From: Ottelia alismoides
Lineage: Eukaryota > Streptophyta > Magnoliopsida > Alismatales > Hydrocharitaceae
Assembly: GCA_037367405.1 (NCBI GenBank)
Contig: JAZKJV010000154.1
Span: forward strand, 372,001 to 436,000
Length of the DNA: 64,000 bases
Reading direction: 5' to 3'
Part shown: positions 11,107 to 21,224 of the stretch, one piece after another
Position numbering within the stretch: the stretch's first letter is position 1
Layout of the letters: every line of letters starts with the position of its first letter
Notes under the pieces: model-generated
Databases searched by the model: none
What the model was told of the DNA's origin: nothing
The model's input: the letters and a program-made list of their open reading frames with translations, nothing else
Program-made: the position numbers and the translations under genes

Positions 11107-12316
11107 TTGTGAAGATCAAAGCCTTAAATTTGTGAAATATCATTGAATTATTGACAATATTTTTCCGGTATTTCGATATCGCTAGATTGGCATACCAAAG
11201 AGCTCTTTTATCTTTTTCCTTGGAGTCGGTTATGTACCAAAAGGGCTGTTTTAGTTTATGACTTCTGACAAGTGATAAATTTTCTTCAACTTATGTACTT
11301 GTCAACTCGGTATATTATGAGTTTATGGGATTGAGTTATTCGTTATTTGACTTATTTATGCATTTTACATGGCTAAACTTATAATTGCAAGTCTTGCTAG
11401 CATTGCATAGCAACATGTGTGGTGATTATGATGAAAATACGAACACAAAACTTGTAATTATATCTCTAATTTATTGCATAAGGTACATCTATGTTATTAT
11501 TTTATTAATATTTGGAATTTAGAAAAAAAAATCAAATTTTATAGTCGTTTCCTTGATTTTTGGCGATTATGGCGACATGTAAGTTTTCACGCCCTGGTGA
11601 AATGACACTGAAATTGACAAGGCCATGGTGAAGATACATTGCGAACAGTAGTGTCATATACGAGGTGGTATACAAGATAATCCCACTTGTGGTATGGGTA
11701 CATTTTTTACATGGTGGTGGTCCGTAGCGAGAAGGTTATTGGGGAGTACAAAGGAGTGATGATGGTTCCATACATGGAATGCCTTTTAAAATTTAAAATC
11801 AGCACGTATCATAGCAATTTATAGCATTATGAGTGTTAGTTTGACATCGATACATCAAAGGAGAGTTGGACTTCATCCACTTCCTTCTTCCCCTTTCTTT
11901 CGTGAACCCTTCTTTTTCTTCTCTACAATTAGTTTCTTTTGTCTATTGACCTAGAAAGGGGCATTAAATTGTCTCTCTGATTGTTAAAAACTGAATTGAT
12001 TTCTCCGAGAATCTCTATATGATTTTTTTGATAATGAGAATAGCTGTAAGGATTTTTGTAGCAACGGAGACCGTGAAACTATTATGATGGGGACTTAAAT
12101 GGGAAGCTAGTGCCTTTGAAATCCCTGTATTTGACACCAGTTTGTATGCGTTGTGCTTTGTTTTCCGTTTGTTGCAGTAGCTTTTAAATTGAAAATGTTT
12201 CATCGAGTCTTTGATTTTTCTATGCCTCGCTATCTTATAGATATGTACTTGGGTATAGTAGAGATCTTACATCTTACAATTTTTTAATATGCACGCTCCT
12301 GGTGCTTATTTTTCAG
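11107..12316. other. AT-rich sequence upstream of the FoP/ALY exons, nothing assigned
   Basis: No conserved frame found on either strand. It may be intron or upstream sequence of the gene at 12317-13494, because the acceptor at 12316 requires an exon further left. I looked for the N-terminal LDMSLDDIIK-type motif of export adaptors and did not find it here. Confidence 0.4.
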
Positions 12317-13494
12317 GCCTAGGTTGGGGCAAGCAAGTTCTGGTCTCTTCAAACGTTTCTCGAGGTAAGGCCATCTCATATCTGTTTTAGCTGGAAAGGT
12401 TTTGCCGGTAAAGAATCTCTAGAATTTAAACTCCCCAAGAAACTTACAAGCATTCATACCTAAATAAACCTAACTATAGGAACATTAACCTTTGGCTTGT
12501 CGTGCCCGAACATGATCTCCGTGAAGGAGATACTCAGATTGCCTGGATTGATGTGAGAATCTATTATCCTTTTGGACGCTTCAAATCCAGGACTGATGGA
12601 GATGACTAAATGTACATGCGTTGTCAAGTCCAGAGTAAGGCTGTTGGCTGTCTTGTGGGCTATCTAGAATCCGTGAAATGGGGTGGTTTTTGGAAGTGAG
12701 ATTCGTTATGTTGAAATATGGTGCATATCGTGAAGTCGATGTATGCCGCGGTTTTCAGGGAGGTTCTTGATCATTAGTAAATTTTTTGCATGACATTCCA
12801 TTTTCTTGAATGACGGTAAATGGGAAAAATTTGACTGTTGTTAGATGAGAGTAAAGGCCCTAATTGGGTTTATGATATCAACCAAGCCTTTTTCCACTCT
12901 AAATGGGTCCGCTATGTGGATTTGTTGCATAAACAGATCCAATTTGAGTCACAAACGATATTTATTCTACAAGCCATTTCATTTATACGAATATCCTTCC
13001 AACTCTTCTTCGTTCTTCCGCCTTCTCTACAACCTCATGAAATGCTATCGTCCAACTTCATATTTTATATTGGAAGATTTGGATGATTATATGCGCCCTA
13101 CACAAGGCTGGTCTGTTTGTCCTGATTTTCAATGCGACAATGGAACAACTTCTGAGGTTCTTAGCATCAAATATTTTGTGGCTGATTTTGATTAAATATC
13201 ACAGGGGCATACATTCGTAAGCTGGAATATGTGTTCTGAATCTTTCTATTTTTCCTAATGTTGTTTGATACCATGATTTGTTTCAGCAGGCCGAACCCAG
13301 GAGGCTTCCGAGGAGGCCGCCAAGGTTTCCAGCCTTCACGTGGCCGAGGACGTGGACAGGGCCGGGGAACTGTACGAGGACGTGGTCGTGGTCGAGGCCG
13401 AGGACGCGGTCAAAGGCCGTTGAACGAGAAATCTGCAAATGAGCTGGACAAGGAGTTGGAGGAGTATCATGCAGCGGCAATGGATACGTCGTAA
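12317..13494 (+). CDS. FoP/ALY-type mRNA export adaptor, last two exons
   Basis: Two exons join in frame. Exon 1 is 12317-12364 (acceptor TTTTTCAG, donor GTAAGG). Exon 2 starts at 13287 or 13290 and ends at the TAA at 13492-13494. The product ends in a long Arg-Gly (RG/RGG) tract followed by NEKSANELDKELEEYHAAAMD, the hallmark C-terminal helix (FoP duplication) of ALY/THO4, CHTOP and plant UIEF-like export factors. In that family the RG tract contacts RNA and the C-terminal helix binds the UAP56/DDX39 helicase of the TREX complex in the nucleus. Upstream exons were not found, so this is the 3' part of a gene or a fragment of one. The intron (12365 to about 13286) is 0.92 kb and holds a separate coding-like stretch. 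Family assignment is firm for the C-terminus; the exact member is not. Confidence 0.72.
12430..12699 (+). pseudogene. unidentified coding-like fragment inside the FoP gene intron
   Basis: One frame runs from 12430 to 12696 with a single TAA at 12607-12609 and ends at TGA 12697-12699. It reads like real protein (INLWLVVPEHDLREG, WIDVRIYYPFGRFKS, and VGCLVGYLESVKWGG after the stop). I do not recognise the family. It lies in the intron of the FoP/ALY-type gene on the same strand. It could be a captured or inserted gene remnant. Confidence 0.35.
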
Positions 13495-14543
13495 CTCTGA
13501 CCAGACCTCTCGTGTGTGGTTTAGGGTCCTAGAAGCCATGCTAGTGTTTTGCGTGATCACCGGAGTTTGATGAACTGTGTGATTTTGCTAGTTACCTTTG
13601 GGCAGTACCGGGTTTCGATCCTTTCCCGTTTATACTCTTTTTTTCGTTTTAGTTTATGCAAACAAGAATCGATTGTCTCGGTTTATGCAGAAGTTAGCGA
13701 GATTCTCCCAACAGCATCTTCTTCTCACGATCTTTACGACCTGAATGTAATCGAAACTTATAGAAATCTGAGGGTATTTGAGTTTGATCAAAAGATGACT
13801 GGGTTGTTTAGGATCAGTTGCCGTGGAAGTCAGTTTTGTCGTGAGAGAAGTTAAAAGTGAATTGGGCGTAATGAATGAGCTATTTTTGTTACTGCATCGC
13901 TCGTTTTCTGCATAAGTTGCAAAAAAAATCTCAAAATTTCTGTATGTGAATTCTTGAGTGATTTTTATGTACACTAAAAAAAGCAAAAAATGACTTTCTG
14001 GTTCTAAAAATATTTCATTGTGCATATATCAAAAATTTTCATGTGGTAAGGATCGTCCATCCTTGATTTTCTTATTTTTGACATTTTCATTGTATGCTTC
14101 TCGAACTGTTATTACATCAATTATATCAGCAAACTCAAGTATACATATTAAAAATTAATATCGTATTTTTTGTTTATTACCATGTTTCATGCATGTGATA
14201 AATGTCTACTGAAATTTCTTGATGTAGTGTTATATTAGGAAATTAGACTTGTTTAGGAAATTGGCATTTATAGATTGTAATATTTAAATTAGAAAAATAT
14301 GACAAAAAATTATAAATAAGTTATGAATTAATGTTTAATTTTGATGATTTCAAGTATGGTCAATAGAATAATCATACATTAGTGACAAGACTTGATTGAT
14401 TAATAGCGAAAATTAATAAGCTAGACCTTTATAAATTGACATTAAAAAAGATCATATTTTATTTACTTCATCCGCAAAAATTAACAGAAGTTTCAAACTC
14501 AAAACCTTGAAAACTATGAGTGATGTGGGCATAATGAAAGCAT
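13495..14543. other. 3' UTR and AT-rich intergenic sequence
   Basis: The first few hundred bases are probably the 3' UTR of the FoP/ALY-type gene; no clear polyadenylation signal can be chosen. The rest is AT-rich with no gene seen. Confidence 0.45.
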
Positions 14544-14552
14544 TTAATTATT
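14544..14552. repeat. left 9-bp target duplication of MULE 1
   Basis: TTAATTATT, repeated exactly at 16544-16552. Confidence 0.92.
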
Positions 14553-14668
14553 GGGTTTTTATCACTTGTGCCTCTCTGAGATATCGTAATATCAGTTATA
14601 CCCCTATCTTTTTGATAATATCAGTCGTGCCCCTCACTTCTTTCTCCGTTACCACTTGTGCCCTTCCG
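14553..14668. repeat. left terminal inverted repeat of MULE 1
   Basis: Pairs with 16430-16543. The first 93 positions differ at only a few bases. Confidence 0.9.
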
Positions 14669-15658
14669 TCATATTGACCGTCAATGAGTTGACTTAACCA
14701 TGATTTTTCAAACCTTGGTGCAGTTAAGAGGGGTATTATTGTCCAGACTTTTTCTTCATCTTCTTCCTCCATTTGTTTTTTTCCTACTCTTCATAATTTT
14801 TCTCTCTTAACTACACCTTCATCTATCCATCAATTCATCAAAATTTTTGCATTTTCATGGATATATTCTCATTACGGATCAAATGGTGATTTTTATTGAA
14901 TTTTTCAATGATTTTTTATCAATCAATTAATAAAACATTTATCTCAATTAAACAAATGTGGTTCCCCTCCTCCTCCCTTCCCTTCCTCCTCCGCCCACTG
15001 CGTCCTCCTCCCCTTCCCCTTCCTCCTCCTCTCCCAGTCCTCTTCATCCTCCTCCTCCTCCTTCAACAACGGCCTCCTCTCCAGCTCGCCCCTCCACCCT
15101 CTTCCCCAGCCGTCCCCTTCCGTCCCTTCTCCCCAACCCACGTCCCCCTCTGCTCCTTTGATGTCAGTGCATGGGGAACGGTGCGTGCATGCTTGCTGAA
15201 GATCTCTTCGAATTTCGCAGGAACAAGCCTGTGAAGATTACACCTTAATAATAATATACGTCTCCGATCAAAGGCTGTGAATGCCAAACATAAACGTATT
15301 TTTATACCTTCCGTTTTTGTCGTATGCCCCTGTGTGCTTGCCCTTGGCGATGTTCTTTACGTAGATCGGAAAGAGGAGAGATGGAAATTTTCCCTGCAAA
15401 TATAACCACATCAAATGCCGTATTCAGAATTAGATTCGTGAATCAGTTGATGCAGATCCAGAAGATGGTATTATGCATGAAATCCTATTCTCTAATTCTT
15501 AACATGGAAGGTAGGAAGCTCAGCATGTACAATCAATTGTACGTATGTGTATATATGGTTTAATGGATAACTAATGCAGTAATTAGGAGAATTTATCTTA
15601 TCATCAGATAAAATATTTATACATCTTCCTACAAATGTTGCCTGTGAGTGAAATCAAG

Positions 15659-15671
15659 AACAAAAAGGAAA
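15659..15671. repeat. target duplication of SINE 1 (left)
   Basis: AACAAAAAGGAAA, repeated exactly at 15770-15782. Confidence 0.85.
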
Positions 15672-15769
15672 TTTTTTTTTTATATATTTTTTCTACTAGT
15701 AGGATTCGAACCGTGATCATTTAAAGTGTGAGCCACTGCTTCTACCACCAGACCATTAGAGAGGTTCTA
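15672..15769 (-). mobile_element. tRNA-derived SINE, copy 1 (98 bp), in captured caleosin intron
   Basis: On the minus strand it has a tRNA-like A box (TGGTCTGGTGGTAG) and B box (GGTTCGAATCC) and ends in an A-rich tail. It is flanked by a 13-bp duplication. It lies between caleosin exons A and B of the Pack-MULE. It is the same family as 17296-17392. Confidence 0.87.
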
Positions 15770-16429
15770 AACAAAAAGGAAACTTACAGGTCTGGTCGAA
15801 GGACCGACACCGACGTTGATGAACACGGCACCGGCAACTGACAAAGCCACCCCGGAACCGATTGCACGGAACCGGTATCTGCCCCTTCTCTCCAGCCCGC
15901 ACCCCCTCCGCCCTCGCCCCATCCCTCCCCCTCAACCCCTTCTCCCCAGCTTGAACCTCCTCTTCCCCTCCTCGCCCAACCCTCATCCGCCCCTCCTCCC
16001 TAGCCCAGCCGCTCCGCCCCTTCTCCCAAGCCCGCGCCCCCTCCGCCCCTCCTCCTCGCTCGGCCCTCCTTAGCACCAACCCGACCCTCCTCCCCAGCCC
16101 TCCCCCGCCGGCCCTTCTCCCATCTGCTACCCCACCTCTGCCAGGCCCTCCTCCGCCCCTCCCCAGCATATGCCTCTTCTTGCTCGACGAGGGAACATGA
16201 TTATGACTTGCGGACGTGTTTGAATTCCGTGCTGACCATGGAGGATCTCGACGAGGTGGCAGGGGAGCCGTCAAGGAGCAGTGAATAGGAGGAAGAAGTT
16301 TTTGGATGAGATGGAGAAAGGAAAAGAAATAAGGAAGAAATAGATATTTCTACCCTTCATTTTTAATTAATTACCTTTGTGTCCCTAAAGTTAACTCCGT
16401 CTGGGATGAGAATGGACGGCAACTAACCC

Positions 16430-16543
16430 GAAGGACACAAGTGATCATTATGGAAGAAGTGAGGGGCACGACTGATATTACCAAAAAGATAGGGGTATAA
16501 CTGATATTGCGATATCTCAGAAGGGCACAAGTGATAAAAACCC
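16430..16543. repeat. right terminal inverted repeat of MULE 1
   Basis: Inverted copy of 14553-14668, ending at the 9-bp duplication TTAATTATT (16544-16552). Confidence 0.9.
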
Positions 16544-16552
16544 TTAATTATT

Positions 16553-17278
16553 TCATTGAGAAATATTCACTTGTTTTTGACATCATTGCTTTGAGCGATC
16601 TTTCTGCTTGGACAAAGCAACTTAAAAGAAAGCCCCATTGCAATGCAATCTAGATGAAAATATAAGGAGTTATTGCAAAAAAGTTTTTGAACTGTACACT
16701 CGATTTCAATTTCATACACGAACTTTAAAAGGTAACAATGTGTAATCTGATTTTAAGATTTGTCTCAACTGGATCTTGATTATTTAAATTTAGTTGATCA
16801 TTTCGTCTTTCCAACCTTAAGTCACAATAGCTCAAAATCACATTGCAATAGATATTAAAGATTGGTTATGACATTGTTACAGTTAAAACTTATGATATAA
16901 TATTGAAATCGATTGTATAGATCAATTCCAAAAAAATAAGCTTTTTATGATGACATCGGTAATAATTCAGCAATGGAGATGGAATGGTTGTTGGTTGGTT
17001 AGGACATCCAATCTTCAGAGATCAAGAAGGATGCGAGCTTTTTGTACGTTATATGCCTACTTTTTTGAAATATTTCTAAGTAGACGAAGACGGAATTGTG
17101 AGAGGAATCAAAATCTAGTGTCGAACAAGTGGATGTAGCTGTAGGATTTTTTTAAATTTACTTAAATACAAATGATATGCTATGCTTTTTGAAAGGGAGA
17201 CTACGATTTTCGTTGAATTTGACCTACATTAAAAATACCCATTATTTTTGACTAATTATTTTTAAAATACACATTCTC
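16553..17278. other. AT-rich intergenic, nothing assigned
   Basis: No conserved frame, repeat boundary or RNA gene seen. Confidence 0.45.
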
Positions 17279-17295
17279 AAAAGAGAAGGTAAAGA
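17279..17295. repeat. target duplication of SINE 2 (left)
   Basis: AAAAGAGAAGGTAAAGA, 17 bp, repeated exactly at 17393-17409. Confidence 0.93.
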
Positions 17296-17392
17296 GGAAT
17301 CCCTCTAATGGTCTGGTGGTAACAGTAGTGGCTCATACTTTAAAAGGACCATGGTTCGAATTTCCGTCCCAATCCCCCTTCAACCAGTAAAA
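17296..17392 (+). mobile_element. tRNA-derived SINE, copy 2 (97 bp)
   Basis: It carries an A box (TGGTCTGGTGGTAA) and B box (GGTTCGAAT) spaced as in a pol III promoter, a short unrelated tail and terminal A-run. The exact 17-bp duplication fixes the ends. Short size and the GGTCTGGTGGTA start recall the plant Au-type SINEs; the family cannot be confirmed without a search. It needs L1-encoded reverse transcriptase to move. Confidence 0.93.
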
Positions 17393-17409
17393 AAAAGAGA
17401 AGGTAAAGA

Positions 17410-18309
17410 ATGCGAATAAATAATAAAATAAGAAAACATGGAAAACATTCGAAAGCTCAAATATTAGATTTCTTCACCATTTCTGATATTAACATCCATC
17501 ATCTTTCAGCAAAAGTTTACATTTTATGAAAACTTAAGAAAAAAAGTCATATATAGATTACATTATATGTAATATTGTTTAGATGATATAATTTTATTTT
17601 TAGATAATTAGGAATAGAAGATTTAGATGATATCAATAAATGATATTGTCCAAATCCTTTAAAAGACAATTTGATGCTAAAAAGCCAAGTTCATCGGATT
17701 TTGTGTACCAATGTCCATCTATTCGGAGCAGAAATCACAATTTGAAGAAAAAAACTCAAAAAATATCAATGTTCTACAGTTTTAATGTAGTAAAATTTTA
17801 ATGATTATTTTTAATTAAGCTCAATCATTATATATTTGTAATCATTTCCAAGCAAAAGTTTGGGATCAAGCAAAACATTGAAATTTAAATACCATATTTA
17901 TATGAATTTCAAATCTTCATATACGTGGAATTTTTTATATAATTCCTAATGTTATGCAATAATAAGAAAATACAAAATGGAACAGTAATACAAGTTCTAT
18001 GCTTTTGGGTCTGGATATAAATAACATCAAATCCTCCTTTCTCATTTGCCAGGAAGGTGCCACCAGGACTGTCAGAAAATTCTCAAGTTTGATATTCGTT
18101 AAGATTCAACTAACTAAAAGATCGATTCAAATTCGATTCGAAAATAAACGAACCAAACTTGAACACAAGTTTAGGCTCGATTAAATAAATGAATTGAATT
18201 TAAACACAAGTATAGTTAAGATTCACTCATTTTAGTGCATTAGAGTTTTTAACAAATTGTTATATTTTTTTACTCTAACCAAGGCTCACTTATTTATATT
18301 CATTATTTA
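17410..18309. other. AT-rich intergenic with a short self-similar stretch
   Basis: Around 18090-18240 there are repeated bits of the type GAACACAAGT and AATTCGATTCG, likely an old repeat fragment. Otherwise nothing is assignable. Confidence 0.35.
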
Positions 18310-18590
18310 TTAATTTTTTTTGGTAAAAAGGGTTTCTTAATACATGCAAATACTGACAGTTAATACGTGTATACTATAGTATACAAAATATAACAAATCC
18401 TAACAAACGAGATGCATATTTCTATGATATTTCATAAATTATCATCCATCGACTTTGATCAAAAAATCAAGTCATGTGAAAATCCAAGAATCCATCGACT
18501 TTGATCAAAAAATCAAGTCATGTGAAAATCCAAGAAAATAATGTAAACGGATCGGTAATATTTCGTACTACCTAAAAGTTATTAAATATT
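18310..18590. repeat. dispersed repeat R, copy 1
   Basis: Shares a run of segments in the same order with 18640-18860 and 23815-24060: a TTTTTGGTAAAAA-like start, a CGTGTATACTATAGTATA-like part, ATGCATATTTCT, then a CATCGACTTTGATCAAAAAA-like part and GAAAATAATG. Unknown family, AT-rich, non-coding. Confidence 0.6.
18445..18536. repeat. 46-bp perfect tandem duplication
   Basis: The units 18445-18490 and 18491-18536 are identical (start TCCATCGACTTTGATC). They sit inside repeat R copy 1; the other copies of R have a single unit. Confidence 0.93.
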
Positions 18591-18639
18591 TAACGACAGC
18601 CAAAATTCATTTTTTTAGTGTTCATTATTTTTTAAGGAT

Positions 18640-18860
18640 TTTAAGTAAGTTTTTTTAATAAAAATTAATATGTAAATATATATGTTAATATAGATATACT
18701 CTAGTATAAAAATCATACAAATCCATAATAAGAAAAATGCATTTTTTAGATATTTGATATATAAACATCCATGATTTTGACCAAGAAGTCAAGTCATGGA
18801 AAAAACAAGAAAATAATAACAATAAAATAACGAAGTTCATAATAATTAAAAATAAGAAAA
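18640..18860. repeat. dispersed repeat R, copy 2
   Basis: Diverged second copy next to copy 1, with matching order of short segments (TATACTCTAGTATAAAA, CATCCATGATTTTGACC, AAGTCAAGTCATGG). Confidence 0.55.
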
Positions 18861-20390
18861 TATTTGAATTTGGAATATTAACATTATTTTTATATAATGG
18901 AGTCATCTTAACACACTGTGGATTCTATGAAGTAAATATCATGAATGTCTTGTGATTGTATCTAATATTGGAAATCACAATCAAGGGAGAGTGGGATCAT
19001 TTTACAATGATCTAGCATTTAAAACTTGGATATATTTGTATACACACGTGTATGTATGTAGCGCTCTCTCTCTCCGTGCTTGTGTGCGCACGCACGAGTG
19101 TGCGTGTATGTAGGAGAAACTTGAAATGAAGTGACATCTTTCCTACACCTAATTGGGGCCATCCGATTTTCATCCACGACCCTAATTAAAATCACTATTT
19201 CACTCCAAAATTACTAAGTAAATACAATGATTTTTAGTATCCGCTCTCTCTCTTTCGTTTCAATTCCTTATTTCATGTGACATCAATTGTCATGCCAATT
19301 AATTTCCATATTAATCATTCAAATCACATCAAAGAAATCTCTAGTGATTATTCAAATCACATCGAGCATCCCTCCAGAGTCATGGTCGTCATCTCCCGGC
19401 TCGATGCTCTTCTGAGTTTTTTTCTTTCTCCAAATTCTCCTCTCTCTCCATTGTCTTTGTCGATATCATCTATGCTATTGATATTATAAAGGTATTTTTC
19501 ATTCTTCTTTGGATTCATTAAGGACACGTTGATCCCTTTCTATAATCTAATCTCATAAATCAAACGATGACTTTTTTTATTTTCATCCGTGAAGTTCCGT
19601 TTCAATGAATTTTCATGCACTCATGTTCCTATTACATTTTTGATGCATCATGTTATAGATTATATTTTCCTATTCTAAACTACATTTCTATAATTAACAT
19701 TTGATAAGATAGATGATACAGTAAGAAGAAATCCTTATTAGATTACACAACATGTATATACGCATCCGATTTTAAGTTAAGTTCTTTTGATTGCATTAAT
19801 GACATATACGCATGAGTTTCTAAGTTGTGTGATTTTAATCAATACGTAGGATCATTTTACATTTCCTTATCTCATTTCACAATGTCATGGTATAATTTAC
19901 ATTTAAACGACTATTGCGGCACCAATTAAAACATGCACCGGGTATCTTTATATTTTTATGTTCATTTTACATTTCACATTTTTATTTACAATATCTCATT
20001 CTATTTTTACATTACCTCGACCGCTTGAAAAAATTTCATTGAGAGGAAAAAGGGTTGAGATCGAGACAACCGGAACTTGCGAATGTCATCATTTTTGGAA
20101 CTGACTGCAGAAAAATTTAAGACAAATGTAAAAAGATAGAGATAAATGTACAATAAAAATTATGATTGTAACATATGTTAATGAAATGATGGATTTATTT
20201 ATTGTGAGTCAACATTTTGGTAGAATGTTTGACACGGTATTGAATGGATATAAAACTTCATACATAGAATGTATAATAAACTCGTTGAATGTGAAATATG
20301 GACTATTTGTTCAATATAGAAAGCACATAAATTTGCATCATGTTCACACTCAACGGTTTAAATCTGTACCATTTTTGTACCCAAGATTGT
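18861..20390. other. AT-rich intergenic, nothing assigned
   Basis: Contains an alternating purine-pyrimidine tract near 19030-19115 (GTGTGCGCACGCACGAGTGT) that could favour left-handed DNA. No gene seen. Confidence 0.4.
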
Positions 20391-20683
20391 TAAAAAGATC
20401 ACCATCTTCGTAAAATGCTATTGTTTATTTCATAAAACAACTATTTTTGCACATAGTTTCAAGGAAACTTCATATATATTAATGTCATTTAACTAAATAT
20501 AGTAAGGACATATTTTAATAATAAAATGTCAGTTAAGTAAATCTCCTAGTTTAGGAAGTATAGTTGACAAAAAATGATTATATTTTTGCTCCTTATTTGT
20601 AAACGGTTCAGTTGCCACGTCAAATATCGAACTATTAAACGTACAACAATTCACTTTAATTTGTAATTTGCAATAAAATTTTG
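20391..20683. repeat. 293-bp diverged tandem repeat, copy 1
   Basis: Begins TAAAAAGATCACCATCTT and runs to the start of copy 2. Shared landmarks: AAGGAAACTTCA, TTTACTAAATATAG (with variation), TTGCTCCTTATTTGTA. Confidence 0.7.
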
Positions 20684-20910
20684 TAAAAAGATCACCATCT
20701 TTTTTAAGATGCTAACATTTATGCCATAATGCGTACAATTTTTGCATCATATTTTTAAGGAAACTTCAACACATAGTACACATTGTTTTACTAAATATAG
20801 CAGTGATCATGAAGTTGATTTTAGTAATAAGGCATCGGTTGATCCCATTTGTTAGGAATTATGTTGGCACGTAACCAACTATATCTGATGCTCCTTATTT
20901 GTAGGAATTG
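20684..20910. repeat. 293-bp diverged tandem repeat, copy 2 (shorter)
   Basis: Same landmarks as copy 1, in the same order. Offset 293 bp at the start. Substitutions are many, so the duplication is old. Confidence 0.7.
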
Positions 20911-21224
20911 ACACCTTTCCATATTCAAGGAAATGTGCCACATCATTTGAAAGCCTTCTTATATATATATCTCCTATTATGATCGATGGAATAGTAAAAC
21001 ATTGACCTTTAGATTTTTTAAAATTCTTAAATTGACCAACCTCCGAACATTGTATTCGAGGTAAGATATCTATGATACTCTTCTCAAAGGAAGTTAAGGT
21101 GCGAATGTATTCTAGATCAAATATACATACATGTTCATATGTCTATAGTACCGCAACATGTAATATACATCAATAATATGCGACCTTATTGACGATTATT
21201 CATGATGCTACTTTATCTTCTTAC
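20911..21224. other. AT-rich, nothing assigned
   Basis: Upstream of copia element B. Gag could have lain here but no zinc knuckle or other gag motif is visible. Confidence 0.35.

Larger units (their letters stand above)
15154..15875 (-). pseudogene. captured caleosin/peroxygenase gene fragment (three exons, two introns)
   Basis: Read on the minus strand. Exon A ends at 15788 and encodes RFRAIGSGVALSVAGAVFI, matching the caleosin oil-body membrane segment, then donor GTAAGT. Exon B is 15393-15308 (GKFPSLLFPIYVKNIAKGKH...), matching the region after the proline knot, with acceptor TTTGCAG and donor GTATAA. Exon C starts at 15228 (LVPAKFEEIFSKHARTVPHA) with acceptor TTCACAG and fades out near 15154. 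All three join in frame. Caleosins are calcium-binding, haem-containing lipid-droplet peroxygenases. The EF-hand N-terminus and the C-terminus are missing. It lies wholly inside a MULE, so it is a captured copy. Keeping introns shows capture from DNA, not from mRNA. Confidence 0.82.
14553..16543. mobile_element. Pack-MULE (Mutator-like), 1.99 kb, with caleosin fragment
   Basis: Long terminal inverted repeats (about 93 bp at high identity, weaker to about 115 bp) start GGGTTTTTATCACTTGTG at both ends. They are flanked by an exact 9-bp duplication, the Mutator signature. The interior encodes no transposase. It holds two very C/T-rich tracts (14960-15150, 15880-16160) and, on the minus strand, recognisable exons and introns of a caleosin gene. 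GC content is much higher than in the flanks, as is common for Pack-MULEs. A SINE has inserted in a captured intron. Confidence 0.93.

Noticed and set aside
14940..15234. Pro/Leu-rich open frames on both strands
   Set aside because: CT-rich low-complexity DNA in the Pack-MULE; only its last part overlaps true caleosin exon sequence, on the minus strand.
15756..16274. 172-codon Gly/Arg-rich minus-strand frame
   Set aside because: Mostly low-complexity filler; it reads over caleosin exon A in the wrong frame and into the SINE.
15672..17392. tRNA genes suggested by GGTTCGAAT B boxes
   Set aside because: No cloverleaf can be drawn (no matching acceptor or anticodon stems), and both copies have A-tails and target duplications, so they are SINEs.
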